A DNA stretch of 64,000 nt from the NCBI GenBank assembly GCA_036877525.1, contig JAZGTH010000008.1, forward strand, positions 1,764,001 through 1,828,000, written 5' to 3'. Made by a program: the position numbers and the translations under genes. The notes under the pieces are model-generated. The model was given only the letters and a program-made list of their open reading frames with translations. It was not told the DNA's origin and ran no database searches. This DNA is from Chromobotia macracanthus (Eukaryota; Chordata; Actinopteri; Cypriniformes; Botiidae). Below are positions 1 through 35,239 of this stretch, piece by piece (positions within the stretch are counted from its first letter, which is position 1; each line of letters starts with the position of its first letter).

Positions 1-430
1 ACTTTTCTACTATTAGTATGTTGCAGGTATCTAAGCCTTTGTTAAATCACAACAAACCAATGGTAATTAATAATAATAATAATAATAATAGTTTTATAAC
101 AAATAAAGCAACAATTCATAGAACATTTTGTTTGACCATATACTGAGACCATAAACAGCATAAATAAATGTTTACCAAAAATATATATATAGATATATAT
201 AATAATATATCTGATTTAAAAAAAGACTACAACCAATGACCAAAATACCAGTAAATAAACAATAGATTAAACACCAGGAAGCAAACACACAAGCTGTATA
301 AATGTTATGAACTGACTTTCTTCTTACGTGTCCGGTGTTTTGAGGAGGTGTCTGCAGAAGTGAGACCTCGACTTTAGCGCTGATGTTCACACGTGGCTCT
401 TTTCCAATGAGAGTCGTTAGAGATCAGATC
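1..430. repeat. Upstream AT-rich sequence with short microsatellites
   Basis: Contains a (TAA)n run at about 68-88 and an AT-rich run at 179-212. No gene is recognised. A 72-residue minus-strand ORF here has low-complexity composition and no known motif. Confidence 0.6.
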
Positions 431-439
431 TTGAGCCCT

Positions 440-614
440 GATCACAGCAGTAGTGAACTGCGCACTGCCACAGTCACAACACTGTGACATTCATCAGGGA
501 TTTTCACTTTTCTTCTTTTTGTCTTTTTTCCGATCACACGGGCGCAGATTGAAGCATCACCTGAAGCAGGTTTTATCGGGCGATCGAAGGAGGTTTACTG
601 TATCACCTACACCG
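440..614 (+). other. slc6a11: Probable non-coding first exon (5'UTR) of slc6a11
   Basis: A strong donor (CCG followed by GTAAGT at 615-620) lies upstream of an acceptor at 1209-1210, just before the ATG at 1225. This fits a 5'UTR exon ending at 614. The stretch is less AT-rich than its surroundings. The upstream edge is a guess, because no TATA box or clear initiator could be recognised. A short ATG ORF starting at 453 crosses the donor and is probably chance. RNA evidence would be needed to fix the transcription start. Confidence 0.45.
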
Positions 615-824
615 GTAAGTCATGTATCTTCATCGGGTTCTGCTGTGGTACACTGCGGGGAGTAAGTGCTCATGAATGTGGGTTTTTAGCAGCGCTCAAA
701 CTCTCTAAATTTCACGTCACTCCCTGTTTAATTGAATTTTCAGCTTGATGCGCGTTACTTTTGAAAACGCTGGACTGCTGCGCTCTTTCGACCGAGTACA
801 CTAGTTCGCAAAATAACATGAGAC

Positions 825-1045
825 TCCCCAAGACGCAACGCGACAAATGTAACGTTGCCATTATAATGAAGGTAGACGCGACGCGACAAAATTAAACGCT
901 AGATAGTGCGCAACATTACAAAGTTACCATTAACAATTACGCCATAAAACATAACGCTTTTATGGTATTCAATAAAGTAGTATTTACAGACAGCCCCGTT
1001 CATTGAGATGGGTTCGTTGTTGTTTTGTCGCGTCGCGTTTTAAGA
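825..1045. repeat. Small inverted-repeat element in intron 1
   Basis: A 16-bp perfect inverted repeat (ACGCGACGCGACAAAA at 876-891 and its complement at 1023-1038) brackets about 130 bp. A related GACGCAACGCGACAAA lies at about 832. The CpG-rich ends in AT-rich DNA suggest a MITE-like non-autonomous transposon. Its outer limits and target duplication are unclear. Confidence 0.5.
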
Positions 1046-1224
1046 TCATTGTGTTCTGTTGCGCTTCATCTGCCTGTTTCTGAACACAAGGAGGCGTCCT
1101 GTAGGACCCCTAATGCGTGCATACAAACTCCTCTACAACTTTGAAATAAAATCATTTGACGTCCAATGTCGACATGTGGTTCAATTACAGATCAAATTAA
1201 TATGTTTCAGGCTGTTAGGACGCC

Positions 1225-25862
<24,638 letters not shown>

Positions 25863-27240
25863 ACCCAAGACACAGACATCTCCAACACAAGACACAGATA
25901 AATTAATATCTTTGCCTTTATTTTTAAAGAGAGAAAACAATTATCACATTTGTAGTCTTGCTTGTTTTGCACAAACAGGTAACACATCACAAATTTAACA
26001 CCATGATTAAAACTATTTTGTATCAGAGTGTATCTAAATCTAGATAAAAATATAATTATATTGCATCATTCTTTGTCACATGATGCAAAAGTTATAATGT
26101 GCTGTACAATGTTTTGACGCACTGACTCTTAGCCCTGTGCGGATTAGTGTAGTGTACTTTTCTAATGGGTAGGAGATGACCGCTCCAAACATTGACTGTA
26201 TGTTTGTAGATGAGGCTCAGTGTTATCAAATGTACTGTGAATCTTCATCCATTAGTTAGCTTTGACTCGCAGGGCAAGCGTGACGTAGCAAGCCCATTCT
26301 GCTGTCTTACATGGCTCGACTTCTTGGCCATTTCACACCAATTAAACTGAGTTTAATTGAAGCTGATGGACCAAACACAGCTTATGACTTTTTATTTCAG
26401 TGTAGTGGTCTGGAACGTCATCGGTACACCTCACAAACGTTCATGAATGTTCTTACTGTGACTTACTGTTACGATGTTTAATGGCAATCTGAAGGGAAAG
26501 GAAATGCAAATGAAGGTTAGGTTTGGATGTGGGAAAAACATTAAGGAAAAGTTCATTCATTTGCTTACCCTCAAATCATTTCAGCTGATTTGTTTTATGT
26601 TGGCCACATCTGTCAAGCTCCAAAATGGACATGAAAATACAATCAAAGTATTTTATACAACTCTTACTATATAGCACCATATTCATATGACTTTCCACAT
26701 TAAGTTATATCATATAATGTTTTTTTATAGTTTTGTGATATAGGAAGAGACTGAAATTAAATCATTGATGCAGTGGAGAGATTATCATGAGCAACTATTA
26801 AAATTACAGAAATTATAAATTACAACATGCTGATTTAGAATGAAATGAGGGTGAGTACTTAATGACAGATTGTCTTTTTAAGGCAAACTGTTTAATAGCA
26901 TAGATAGATAGAAACATAGATGCAGAAACAGATATTTCTGATGTTGAAAGATTGATACGAGGCAAAGTACTACAGGTCCATTTGGACATTATCGCAAGAG
27001 ATTGTAGCCCAGACATTGATGTTCATTAAATCATTAGGAAGTAGCAAAATGTGAGGGATGCCAGCAGTTTAAAATTCATAGTTAAATCTGTATTGTACTA
27101 TCACAGATACAAGCACTATTGTGTTCTGTGTAGTTTCCTCAGGATGCACTGTGGGCCCTTTTGGACATGCATGCAATCTTTGGTCTGGTCTGATTCATTG
27201 TGACATCATCAGTTTGTGCAATAAACTTGTATGTGTTTTA
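25863..27240 (+). other. slc6a11: slc6a11 3'UTR with probable poly(A) signal at 27220-27225
   Basis: No coding signal follows the stop. An AATAAA at 27220-27225, followed by a GT/T-rich stretch, is the best polyadenylation candidate. Another AATAAA is at 27414-27419. The 3'UTR length (about 1.4 kb) is inferred, not shown. Confidence 0.45.
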
Positions 27241-27483
27241 ATAGCCAGTTAACTTTTCAGATGTATATTTTTACATGTCTAGATTTTTGTGTACGATTTC
27301 TTGATGATAAACATTATCTCTGTGGACTTTTTATATGTCATTCAACAATGAAGTTCTAGCCGTGGTTTACGTGCTGAATATGCAGATTTTAGAATTGATT
27401 GCTCATTTTTAAAAATAAAAGGTTAAAAGGAATGCCTCTGATTATCACAGTAATGTTTAGCTATGATTAAAATGAAGCCCACT

Positions 27484-28720
27484 GTCAGGAACCACAAGGA
27501 GATCCAAAAGCAGGTCACAATATTTATTGTGGAACCGCAGCCTCAGGTTCTTGTGCGGGAAATGGGGGGCTTGTAACCAAGAGAGCACTCAAAGGGGGAC
27601 AGACCAGATGCGGTTACCGGGAGAGAATTATGGGTGTACTTAACCCACAAGAGCTAATGGCTCCAGGAACTCGGATTCTGCGATGCAGACAGCGGAGTGA
27701 TCTTTCAAGATCCTGGTTAGCTCGCTCACATTGCCTGTTGAGCTGTGAAAACCTGAAAACAGACTCAAAGTGGCCTCAATCTGTTGACAGAACTCCTTCC
27801 AGAACCGGGAAATGAACTGCAGACCCCGGACAACACTGTTCGGTAACCCATGGAGCCGAAAGATGAGGTCAACCATGACTTGAGCAGTTTCCTGGGCTGA
27901 GGGCAGCTTGGGCAGAGGGACAGAATGGGCTGCCTTGGAGAAGTCAGGATGACAGTGTTGCCATTGGACAGGGGAAGCCCAGTGACAAAATCAAGGGCAA
28001 TGTGAGACCAAGGATGGGAGGAAACAGGGAGGGGGTGGAGCAGACCAGCGTGGAGGGGGGCATTAGCGGTTTTGTTCTGAGTGCAGACAGAGCAAGCTAA
28101 CATGAACTGCCTGAACTGCCTGACATCGGGCCTCATCGAAGGCCACCAGAATCAGTGGCAGATGGCAGCCAGGAACCTCTAAATGTCTGGATGGCAAGGC
28201 AGCTTCAAAAAGTGACCCCCCCCAAAAGACTTCAGGGCACAGCACAACTGGCATGAACAACTGACCTTCAGGACACCCCTCTGGTATTTCAACCCCTCGA
28301 GCGACAAGCCTCACTCACCGCTCTACCCTGCACAAGAGCGACCCTACCACCATGCCTTCTTTGAGATTGGCCAGTGCCTCCCTCTCCAGGGGACTCAAAC
28401 GCAAGAGAGAGGGCTTCAGGCTTGACGTTCTTAGCACCTGGACGGACCAAGAGGGTGAAATTGAACCAGCCAAAGAAGAATGCCCATCAGGCCTGGTGTG
28501 ACCTCAGCGTCTTGGCTGAACAGATGTATTTTAAGTGATTGTGATCCGTCCAGACCAAGAAGGGCTGACCCCTCCAACCAATGCCGCCACTCATCCAGAG
28601 ACAGCAACTCTTAATTGCTGATGTTGTAGTTACGTTCCGCAGGGCTCGGCTGATGGGAGAAGTAGGCATTTTAACTTGATTGTACAGCACATTTTATAAG
28701 ATTATAACGAAGACATCTGA
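27484..28720 (-). mobile_element. Gypsy (Ty3-type) retrotransposon pol relic: RNase H and integrase
   Basis: Minus-strand pieces run in pol order. RNase H (28690-28487) shows PFLVWTDHNHLKYICSAKTL. A zinc-finger/integrase stretch (28136-27765) shows [20 protein letters not shown] and [20 protein letters not shown]. An integrase end (27876-27640) shows [20 protein letters not shown]. Frames are broken and the integrase core is truncated. There is no RT or LTR nearby, so it is a dead fragment. Confidence 0.85.
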
Positions 28721-28949
28721 CTTTATGAAGGAATTTGCAGTTTTACTCGCAAACTACAATTCCTGTTCATCAAAAAGGTGAGAACCAGATCTGTTACAAA
28801 CCTAAATACACTAAATTAAATATCCAAGTAGTAGTACAAGGTGTTGATTGTCATAATGATGAGTAGCTGCTCCATGCTCTGGTGCTGTTAATGATCACAC
28901 TACTTGCGAACCACGCCCAAGTCCAGTCGGACCACACTCCGGCTCAATT

Positions 28950-29080
28950 AAAACTTTGTTGGGTTGATCATGCTGTGTTAAATACGTTTTGAGGGGTTAA
29001 TTCACACCTGAACATCTGGTTGGGTTATTTTGACCCAATTACTGTTTGTGTTTGTTCATGCTTCACTGAACTTTCTGGAT
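28950..29080. repeat. Dispersed repeat with GGGTTATTTTGACCCAA motif
   Basis: Short GGGTTA/TAACCC-type inverted motifs (TTGGGTTGATCATGC, GGTTGGGTTATTTTGACCCAA). It is similar to the repeat at 35240-35560 and is probably a MITE fragment. Confidence 0.4.
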
Positions 29081-29199
29081 TCTTCACTTGCCTTTAGACT
29101 AAACATGCAAGTAGCTCAAAGCTACTTTCTTTTTTATTGTTGACAACCATTCAATAATTCATTGAGTGTTTAAAAGGTACAAAACGCATTCCATATTAA

Positions 29200-29281
29200 A
29201 ATATAGGGGGGTGACATGGGGTCTTTTCGTCTCTTTGAAGACCAGTCAAGCTGCTGCACTCTGAATCAGTTGTAATGGTTT
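29200..29281 (-). pseudogene. Older LINE reverse transcriptase, right-hand part (split by L1)
   Basis: On the minus strand it reads PLQLIQSAAA, a stop, then LVFKETKRPHVTPL, the usual RT thumb region of CR1/L2-group LINEs. The segment that should precede it (SRLDYCN) lies at 34610-34710, on the other side of the L1. Confidence 0.75.
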
Positions 29282-29462
29282 GGTTTAGATATTTTTTATT
29301 GATTTTCAGTTTTTCAAACAGTTTTCAAAAAACAACAATACAAACCCCTGACCCATACCAATCAAACAACGGGATAGCGCTCACATTAGCCAAAAATTAA
29401 CAAATACACAATTGTACATGTAGGTCCAAATACAATACATACCATATGAACAGCAAATCAGA

Positions 29463-30680
29463 TTATTTGAGATTTTCCACATATTCAATAAAAGGTTGCC
29501 ACACCTTAAAAAATTTTCTCTCCGATCCTCTTAATGAAAACCTGATTTTTTCCAAGTAGAGACAAGACATAGTTTCTCTAATCCACTGAGCATGAGTGGG
29601 AGGACGAGAATCCTTCCATTTTAGCAAAATGGCTCTACGTGCCAACAAAGTCGAAAAAGCAATGATTTTACACTTTGATGAAGGCAACTGTATTTCCTCT
29701 GAGGTAACCCCAAACAGTGCCACCTGTGGATCTGGTTCTAGCTTGTGTTGAAGAATCACAGATAATGAATCAAATATTAACCGCCAGAAATGCTCTAAGT
29801 TAGGGCAAGTCCAGAGCATATGAAATAAAGTGCCTTCAGCGCATTGACATCTATTGCACAAAGAACTAGCACCAGGAAACATTTGAGCTAATTTAGTCTT
29901 AGAAATATAGGCTCTGTGTACTACTTTAAATTGAATGAGAGAGTGCCGGGCACACATTGATGATGAGTGAACTTGTTTAAGAATATCGTCCCACAGATCA
30001 TCCGAAATCGAACCACAAAGGTCCTCTTCCCAAGCTCTCTTAATGTTATCTATAGGGGAAGATGACTGAATTAGAAGTAAATTATACAGTACAGAAATGG
30101 AACCTTTAACTAATATGTTACAGGAAAGAAAAGAATCTAAATGGTTTCCAGAGGGCAAGACAGGAAAATCAGGTGAGAGGGACCTAACATAATCTCTTAT
30201 TTGCAAGACTCTAAAAAAATCAGACTTAACCAACCCATAATGTGATATCAACTGGTCGAAAGATGCAAACACTTTGTCTATAAATAGGTCTTTAAAGCAT
30301 ATTATCCCCTTATCAGACCAATTCCTGAAAGAGCTGTCTTGCATTGCAGGCAAAAAAAAATGATTTTGAGCGATAGGGCTGAGAAGAAAAGAACTATCAA
30401 AACCAAATGACCTCCTAAATTGAATCCAGATCCTCAGTGAATGTTTCACCACTGGGCAATCCATAAAATTGTAAGAAATCAATTGCAGCTTGGACGCAAG
30501 AAGAGCCGGAAGAGAAATTTGATTATGAGCATGCACCTCCATATCTACCCAGGATGGTTTATTAGGCTGCAGATGATAATGCCACCAATACAATGTATTA
30601 CGCATATTCGCTGCCCAATAATAAAACTTAAAATTAGGCAAAGACATCCCACCCTCACACCTAGACTTTTGAAGGTGCAC
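29463..30680 (-). CDS. L1 ORF2 C-terminal part (after frameshift)
   Basis: 405 residues in a shifted frame, continuing ORF2. It has MSLPNFKFYYWAANMRNTLY and a Cys-rich stretch CNRCQCAEGTLFHMLWTCPN (CxxC, then H and C), the zinc-knuckle-like feature of L1/Tx1 ORF2 C-termini. It ends WQPFIEYVENLK. It has no internal stop and is not an independent gene. Confidence 0.88.
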   Translation of the reverse strand: MHLQKSRCEGGMSLPNFKFYYWAANMRNTLYWWHYHLQPNKPSWVDMEVHAHNQISLPALLASKLQLISYNFMDCPVVKHSLRIWIQFRRSFGFDSSFLLSPIAQNHFFLPAMQDSSFRNWSDKGIICFKDLFIDKVFASFDQLISHYGLVKSDFFRVLQIRDYVRSLSPDFPVLPSGNHLDSFLSCNILVKGSISVLYNLLLIQSSSPIDNIKRAWEEDLCGSISDDLWDDILKQVHSSSMCARHSLIQFKVVHRAYISKTKLAQMFPGASSLCNRCQCAEGTLFHMLWTCPNLEHFWRLIFDSLSVILQHKLEPDPQVALFGVTSEEIQLPSSKCKIIAFSTLLARRAILLKWKDSRPPTHAQWIRETMSCLYLEKIRFSLRGSERKFFKVWQPFIEYVENLK

Positions 30681-30690
30681 TTTCTTCAGC

Positions 30691-33213
30691 CTAGGATGTT
30701 TGCCATTCCAAAGATTTAAAAAATGATAAAGGAATGAAAAGAGGCAGACTTTGAAAAAGATAAAGAAATTTTGGAAGGACCGTCATCTTAACAGAATTAA
30801 TGCGTCCTATAAGTGATAACCTTAAAGGTGACCACCTAGAGAGATCTTTCTTAGTTCGTTCTAAGAGCATTCCAAAATTATGTTTAAACAGTTGTTTATA
30901 CTGGCGGGTAATGCAAACACCAAGGTAAGTAAATTTATTTTTAACTATCTTCAGAGGTATATTAGAGTACTGCAACTGCTTATCTACCATGTTAAGCGGG
31001 AAAAATTCACTCTTATGTAAATTGAGCTTATAGCCCGAGAGCCTACCAAAGTTCTCGAACAAAGTTAAAGCCGGGAGTAGGGAAATCTGTGGGTTAGATA
31101 TATAAAGCAGTAAATCGTCTGCATATAATGTTACCTTGTGTATGGCATCCCCTCGCGTGACCCCAGAAATTTGCTGACATTCACGTAAAGCGATTGCCAG
31201 TGGCTCGATGGCAAGAGCAAACAATAATGGACTTAATGGGCAACCCTGCCTGGTTCCACGCTGCAAATTAAATGGACGGGAAGATATACCGTTGGTTAAG
31301 ACTACAGCAGAAGGTGCACTATATAATAATTTAATCCATAAAAGAAAGTTAGGGCCAAATCCAAATTTTTCTAAAGCTAAAAAAAGGTAATCCCACTCTA
31401 CTCTGTCGAATGCTTTCTCAGCATCTAGAGAAACTACACATTCTGGAATAGAGTGGTGCGGGGAGTGAATTATATTAAGCAAGCTGCGAATATTAAAAAA
31501 TGAATGGCGGTTCTTTATAAAGCCTGTCTGATCAGGAGAGATTATGCTAGGGAGAACATTCTCCAACCTTGAGGCAATCACCTTCGCTAGAATTTTAACA
31601 TCGCAATTAAGTAAAGATATGGGTCTATAAGACGCACAGTCCAAAGGGTCCTTATCCTTTTTAAGCAGCAAAGAAATACATGCCTGACTTAAAGTAGGAG
31701 GAAGAGCCCCTGACTTAAAGGAGTCAGAAAAAACAACTGTTAAAAAAGGGGCAAGCTGCATAGAAAATTTTTTGAAAAACTCTGACGGAAAACCATCAGG
31801 TCCCGGTGATTTTCCGGATTGCATGGCAGAAATAGCAGCTATCACCTCCTCCTGTGAAACTGGTTCCTCCAAAGATTTGCTAACGTCAGGGGATAAGGTG
31901 GGAACCTGTATTTGAGCAAAAAAATCATCAATATCTTCTCGTAAAGGAGAATCAGTAGTATATAAGGTAGAATAAAAGTCCCTAAATTTATCATTAATGA
32001 TGCTTTGGTCAGTTGTAATCTCACCGTTATCTAGACGAATACCACTAATGATTTGCTTTGCCTGGAACCCGCGCAGTTGGTTGGCCAATATCTTTCCAGA
32101 TTTTTCCCCGCTCTCATAAAAAACACTCCTTGTTCTTCTCAAAAGGGACTCTATCTCACTGGTTGACAATAAATCTAACTCTGCCTTCAGTTTACAGCGT
32201 CTTTCATATACGTCTGAGGTGGGTGAACTAGCGTATTGTGCATCTAGTCGAAAAATTTCATCAGCCAAGGATAATTGTTTTTCTTTCAACTTTCTCTTCT
32301 TAGTGGCATTATATGAAATGATCTGGCCTCTAATATATGCTTTAAGAGCATCCCAGACTATTATATTAGAGACATCTGAAGAGATATTAACGCTCAGAAA
32401 GAAGGAAATTTGGTCAGAAATAAATCTTACAAAATCATCATCTGCTAAAAGTGAGGTATTAAGCCGCCAGCTCCTCCTTAGAGAGGGTAAGTTTGAAAAC
32501 TTTAAATCAAGAATAAGGGGGGCGTGATCTGAAATGATAATACTTTGGTATGCACAGTAATGAACCTCAGAGATCAGAGCATTGTCCAAAACAAAATAGT
32601 CAATTCGAGAATAAGAATGATGTACATTTGAAAAAAAGGAGTATTCTCTTTTTTGCGGATTCAGAAAACGCCAAATATCCGAGAGACCATTATCAGAAAA
32701 AAAACTGTTCAAGTATTTTGAAGATCTACTGGGAGCACATAATTTAGAAGAAGAACGGTCTAAAACTGCGTCCAAACAGCAATTGAAATCACCCCCAAGT
32801 ATAAGAGAATGAGAACTAAGATCTGGAAAGAGTGAAAGGGCATGCTTAAAAAAGGTGATATCATCAAAATTTGGGGCATAAAAATTAGCTAAAATTAAAT
32901 TCTTTTTACATAAAGTACCTGTAACAATAATGTAACGTCCGTTTTTATCTGCTATGATGTTGTTTGGGGCAAAGGGTACATTCTTGTCAATCAAAATTGC
33001 CACACCTCTCGCCTTAGCTTGAAATGATGAATGAAAAAACTGCCCATTCCACCTGTGATTAAGGTAAGAATGATCTCTATTGTGCAAATGAGTCTCTTGC
33101 AAAAAGGCAATCTCTGTTTTGTGCAGTCGAAGATGTGCAAGAATTTTATTTCTCTTCACGGTGTTATTTAAGCCCTTGACATTCCAGCTCATAAATCTCA
33201 ACTGTCTAACCAT
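30691..33213 (-). CDS. L1 ORF2, endonuclease and reverse transcriptase (5' part, before frameshift)
   Basis: The likely start is MVRQLRFMSWNVKGLNN at 33213; the open frame extends upstream to 33339 through a hydrophobic non-conserved stretch. Apurinic-type endonuclease motifs are FLQETHLH, LILGGDFNCCLD, YSRIDYFVLD and IISDHAPLIL. RT motifs are SGKSPGPDGFPSEFFKKF, YRPISLLNCDVKILAKVIAS, PDQTGFIKNRHSFFNIRSLL, SLDAEKAFDRVEWDYLF, RGTRQGCPLSPLLFALAIEP and the catalytic YADDLLLYIS. The frame ends SLEWQTS and a stop, where a small deletion shifts it relative to the next part. Confidence 0.92.
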   Translation of the reverse strand: MVRQLRFMSWNVKGLNNTVKRNKILAHLRLHKTEIAFLQETHLHNRDHSYLNHRWNGQFFHSSFQAKARGVAILIDKNVPFAPNNIIADKNGRYIIVTGTLCKKNLILANFYAPNFDDITFFKHALSLFPDLSSHSLILGGDFNCCLDAVLDRSSSKLCAPSRSSKYLNSFFSDNGLSDIWRFLNPQKREYSFFSNVHHSYSRIDYFVLDNALISEVHYCAYQSIIISDHAPLILDLKFSNLPSLRRSWRLNTSLLADDDFVRFISDQISFFLSVNISSDVSNIIVWDALKAYIRGQIISYNATKKRKLKEKQLSLADEIFRLDAQYASSPTSDVYERRCKLKAELDLLSTSEIESLLRRTRSVFYESGEKSGKILANQLRGFQAKQIISGIRLDNGEITTDQSIINDKFRDFYSTLYTTDSPLREDIDDFFAQIQVPTLSPDVSKSLEEPVSQEEVIAAISAMQSGKSPGPDGFPSEFFKKFSMQLAPFLTVVFSDSFKSGALPPTLSQACISLLLKKDKDPLDCASYRPISLLNCDVKILAKVIASRLENVLPSIISPDQTGFIKNRHSFFNIRSLLNIIHSPHHSIPECVVSLDAEKAFDRVEWDYLFLALEKFGFGPNFLLWIKLLYSAPSAVVLTNGISSRPFNLQRGTRQGCPLSPLLFALAIEPLAIALRECQQISGVTRGDAIHKVTLYADDLLLYISNPQISLLPALTLFENFGRLSGYKLNLHKSEFFPLNMVDKQLQYSNIPLKIVKNKFTYLGVCITRQYKQLFKHNFGMLLERTKKDLSRWSPLRLSLIGRINSVKMTVLPKFLYLFQSLPLFIPLSFFKSLEWQTS

Positions 33214-33605
33214 AATAACAAAAAATAGGAGGCTGTGAATGAAATTTAGAAATAAAGGAAAAAAATAAAAAAAAGCTGAAGACCCACATAAGAACACTTT
33301 GTATAGGAAAAAGTACATATATAAGCATCGAATTATCATGGCACCATCCCGTAACGAACTCCCACCCTCCCACTAGATCAACCCAACCCCCAAAAAACGT
33401 TACTATTAACATGAAACAACCCTCAAAAATCCCCAGTGTAATTCACACACTTCCTTATCTCTCCTTACCTTATATAAACTCAGCCCTGTATCTCAAAAAG
33501 TCCTCCTTAGAAAACATGACATCATATATTATCAGAACAGTGGCATAACCTTCCCACCTTATAAAGTGCCGTCAAGTAAAGCTATTTAAAAGCTTATAGT
33601 GTTTT

Positions 33606-34349
33606 CTACGAGGCATTACGGTGAGTTTTTAGAAAGTTCTTGGCCTCCTCAACCGAGGCGAGCAACTTTTGCTCACCAACTTTGGTCGTAATTCTCAGTC
33701 TTGCCGGGAAGAGGAGGGATGGCCTAAGACCCTGATTGTACAGTTCTGCCATAACTCCGCGGTACTGTGCGCGTTGCTCCATAACCTCAGGACTGTAGTC
33801 ATCGTAGATGGCGATCGGCTTGTCCTGATATTGTAGCAAGCCCCTTCGTTTCCGAGCCTCCCGCATCACGGCCTCTTTAATCTGATAGCGGTGAAAGCGA
33901 ACTATCACAGCTCTTGGCTTTCCTCCTTGCTTCGGTTTAGCCACAAGAGCACGGTGCGCCCTGTCGATCTCCGGAGGAGACGAAAGGATTTGCTCTCCCA
34001 TAACATCCACCAGCAACTGCGAGAAAAACACAGACGATCGAGGGCCCTCGACGGATTCCGGCACTCCGATAATTCTGATGTTATTACGCCGACTTCGACC
34101 CTCCAAGTCCGACGTTTTGGCTTTTAGCTTGGCATAGCTCTCGGTTAGCTCAGAACAGACCGCTTCCAGCGAGAGAATTCGTTCACTAAAAAGGTCGGCG
34201 TTAGATTCTAGCGAAGTAATTCGCGTACCTTGATCCAGCACCGCTGTTTGAACAGAGTCCAGTTTCGTTTCCAAAGATATTAAGGCGGCTTTGAACTCGG
34301 TAGACAGGGCCTCTCTATGTTCTTCCAGAAGGCTAGTTAAGGCCGCCAT
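33606..34349 (-). CDS. L1 ORF1 protein (coiled-coil, RNA-binding)
   Basis: 247 residues. Residues about 1-85 are heptad-like (coiled coil), followed by LEGRSRRNNIRIIGVPE, the hallmark opening of the L1 ORF1 RNA-recognition domain. A C-terminal domain with RAVIVRFHRYQIKEAVMREA follows. The protein would bind its own RNA as a trimer and chaperone the ribonucleoprotein. The start at 34349 gives MAALTSLLEEHREAL, plausible for the family. The reading frame is intact. Confidence 0.88.
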   Translation of the reverse strand: MAALTSLLEEHREALSTEFKAALISLETKLDSVQTAVLDQGTRITSLESNADLFSERILSLEAVCSELTESYAKLKAKTSDLEGRSRRNNIRIIGVPESVEGPRSSVFFSQLLVDVMGEQILSSPPEIDRAHRALVAKPKQGGKPRAVIVRFHRYQIKEAVMREARKRRGLLQYQDKPIAIYDDYSPEVMEQRAQYRGVMAELYNQGLRPSLLFPARLRITTKVGEQKLLASVEEAKNFLKTHRNAS

Positions 34350-34605
34350 ATTAAACTCTGCGTGCGCTGCGGATCCGTCCTCTTTAGGAGGGTCTTTTTC
34401 CCATGTTTGGTGGACTTCAATGCCATTTTTTGTCTTTTTAAGCGTTAAACATGTTCACAGTCAAGCACAACTGAAATAAAAAGGTAGAGGATTAGAAAAA
34501 AATTAACTGGGGCGGGGGGGCGGGGGAAGCGGGGCTTCTTCTTTAACCCCGGAACCGAAATATAAACTTTTTTTTGTTTTTGTTTTTGGGGGGGGGGGGG
34601 GGGGG

Positions 34606-34720
34606 GGGCAACAGTACATTGCAGTAGTCCAGCCTAGAAATGACAAGGGCCTGGACAAGGAGCTGTGTCGCATGTTCAGTAAGATAAGGCTGGATTTTCC
34701 TAACATAACGGCAGTTTAAC
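34606..34720 (-). pseudogene. Older LINE reverse transcriptase, left-hand part (split by L1)
   Basis: The minus strand reads RKIQPYLTEHATQLLVQALV, then ISRLDYCNVLL, a CR1/L2-group RT signature. It stops at the poly-G/L1 edge and resumes at 29281. This indicates that the L1 landed inside this element, with loss of a few tens of bases. Confidence 0.8.
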
Positions 34721-34835
34721 ACACACACATATACACACATTCTCTGTGGAAGGCAAAGGACCATTAAAAGTTTGTCCAATCATTGCATTGATAGCACTGT
34801 GTTCATGTGTTTTGAAGGGGAGGCTTTGTGTGTCA

Positions 34836-35040
34836 GGTCCACGGTGTGATCACCCTAGGGTTCTGTTCGTCCCTGTGCATGCGGCATTGTTTGACAGTCC
34901 ACCACGTGCTCCAGTATCCTCATCTCCCTGCGCCCTTTGTTTCCTTGTTATCATTACCTGTCGCACCTGTTTTTGATTATTTTTACCCTGCATCAACCCC
35001 TCTTGTGTGCTGTCCAAAGTAAAATATTCATTCATCTATA
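34836..35040 (+). repeat. LTR-like or dispersed repeat (TGTCAGGTCC family), copy A
   Basis: Shares TGTCAGGTCC, GCATTGTTTGACAG, CCACCACGTGCTCC-like and TTGTTTCCTTGTTAT with 36105-36330. It may be a fragment of a Gypsy-type LTR starting TGTCAGG. No matching end was found. Confidence 0.45.
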
Positions 35041-35239
35041 TTTAACATGCATCAAATTAGCTAGGCAATTAAAAAAAATCATAGAAAGCTGGAAAATTAA
35101 ATACTATGGGTTTTGTGAGTTGTGAATGTATATACACTATGCCACCACAAGGTGGATAATGTTTCAAAATGTATTTAATTCATTCAAATATGTTTATGCC
35201 ATAACCGTTAGCCTGACTGGAAATGAATGCTAATATTTA

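Larger units (their letters stand above)
29282..34587 (-). mobile_element. Nearly full-length L1-superfamily LINE (minus strand)
   Basis: ORF1 is at 34349-33606. ORF2 runs from 33213 to 29463, broken once near 30690. The 5' leader extends to a 21-G run at 34588-34608 and the A-rich 3' end lies near 29282-29330. It is inserted in an older LINE relic. The long open frames show it is the youngest large element in the window. The single ORF2 frameshift should make it non-autonomous. Confidence 0.9.

Noticed and set aside
31208..32747. Plus-strand ORFs inside the L1
   Set aside because: Antisense shadows of L1 ORF2.
34503..34779. Proline-rich minus-strand ORFs
   Set aside because: The Pro run comes only from translating the poly-G tract; the rest is LINE RT.
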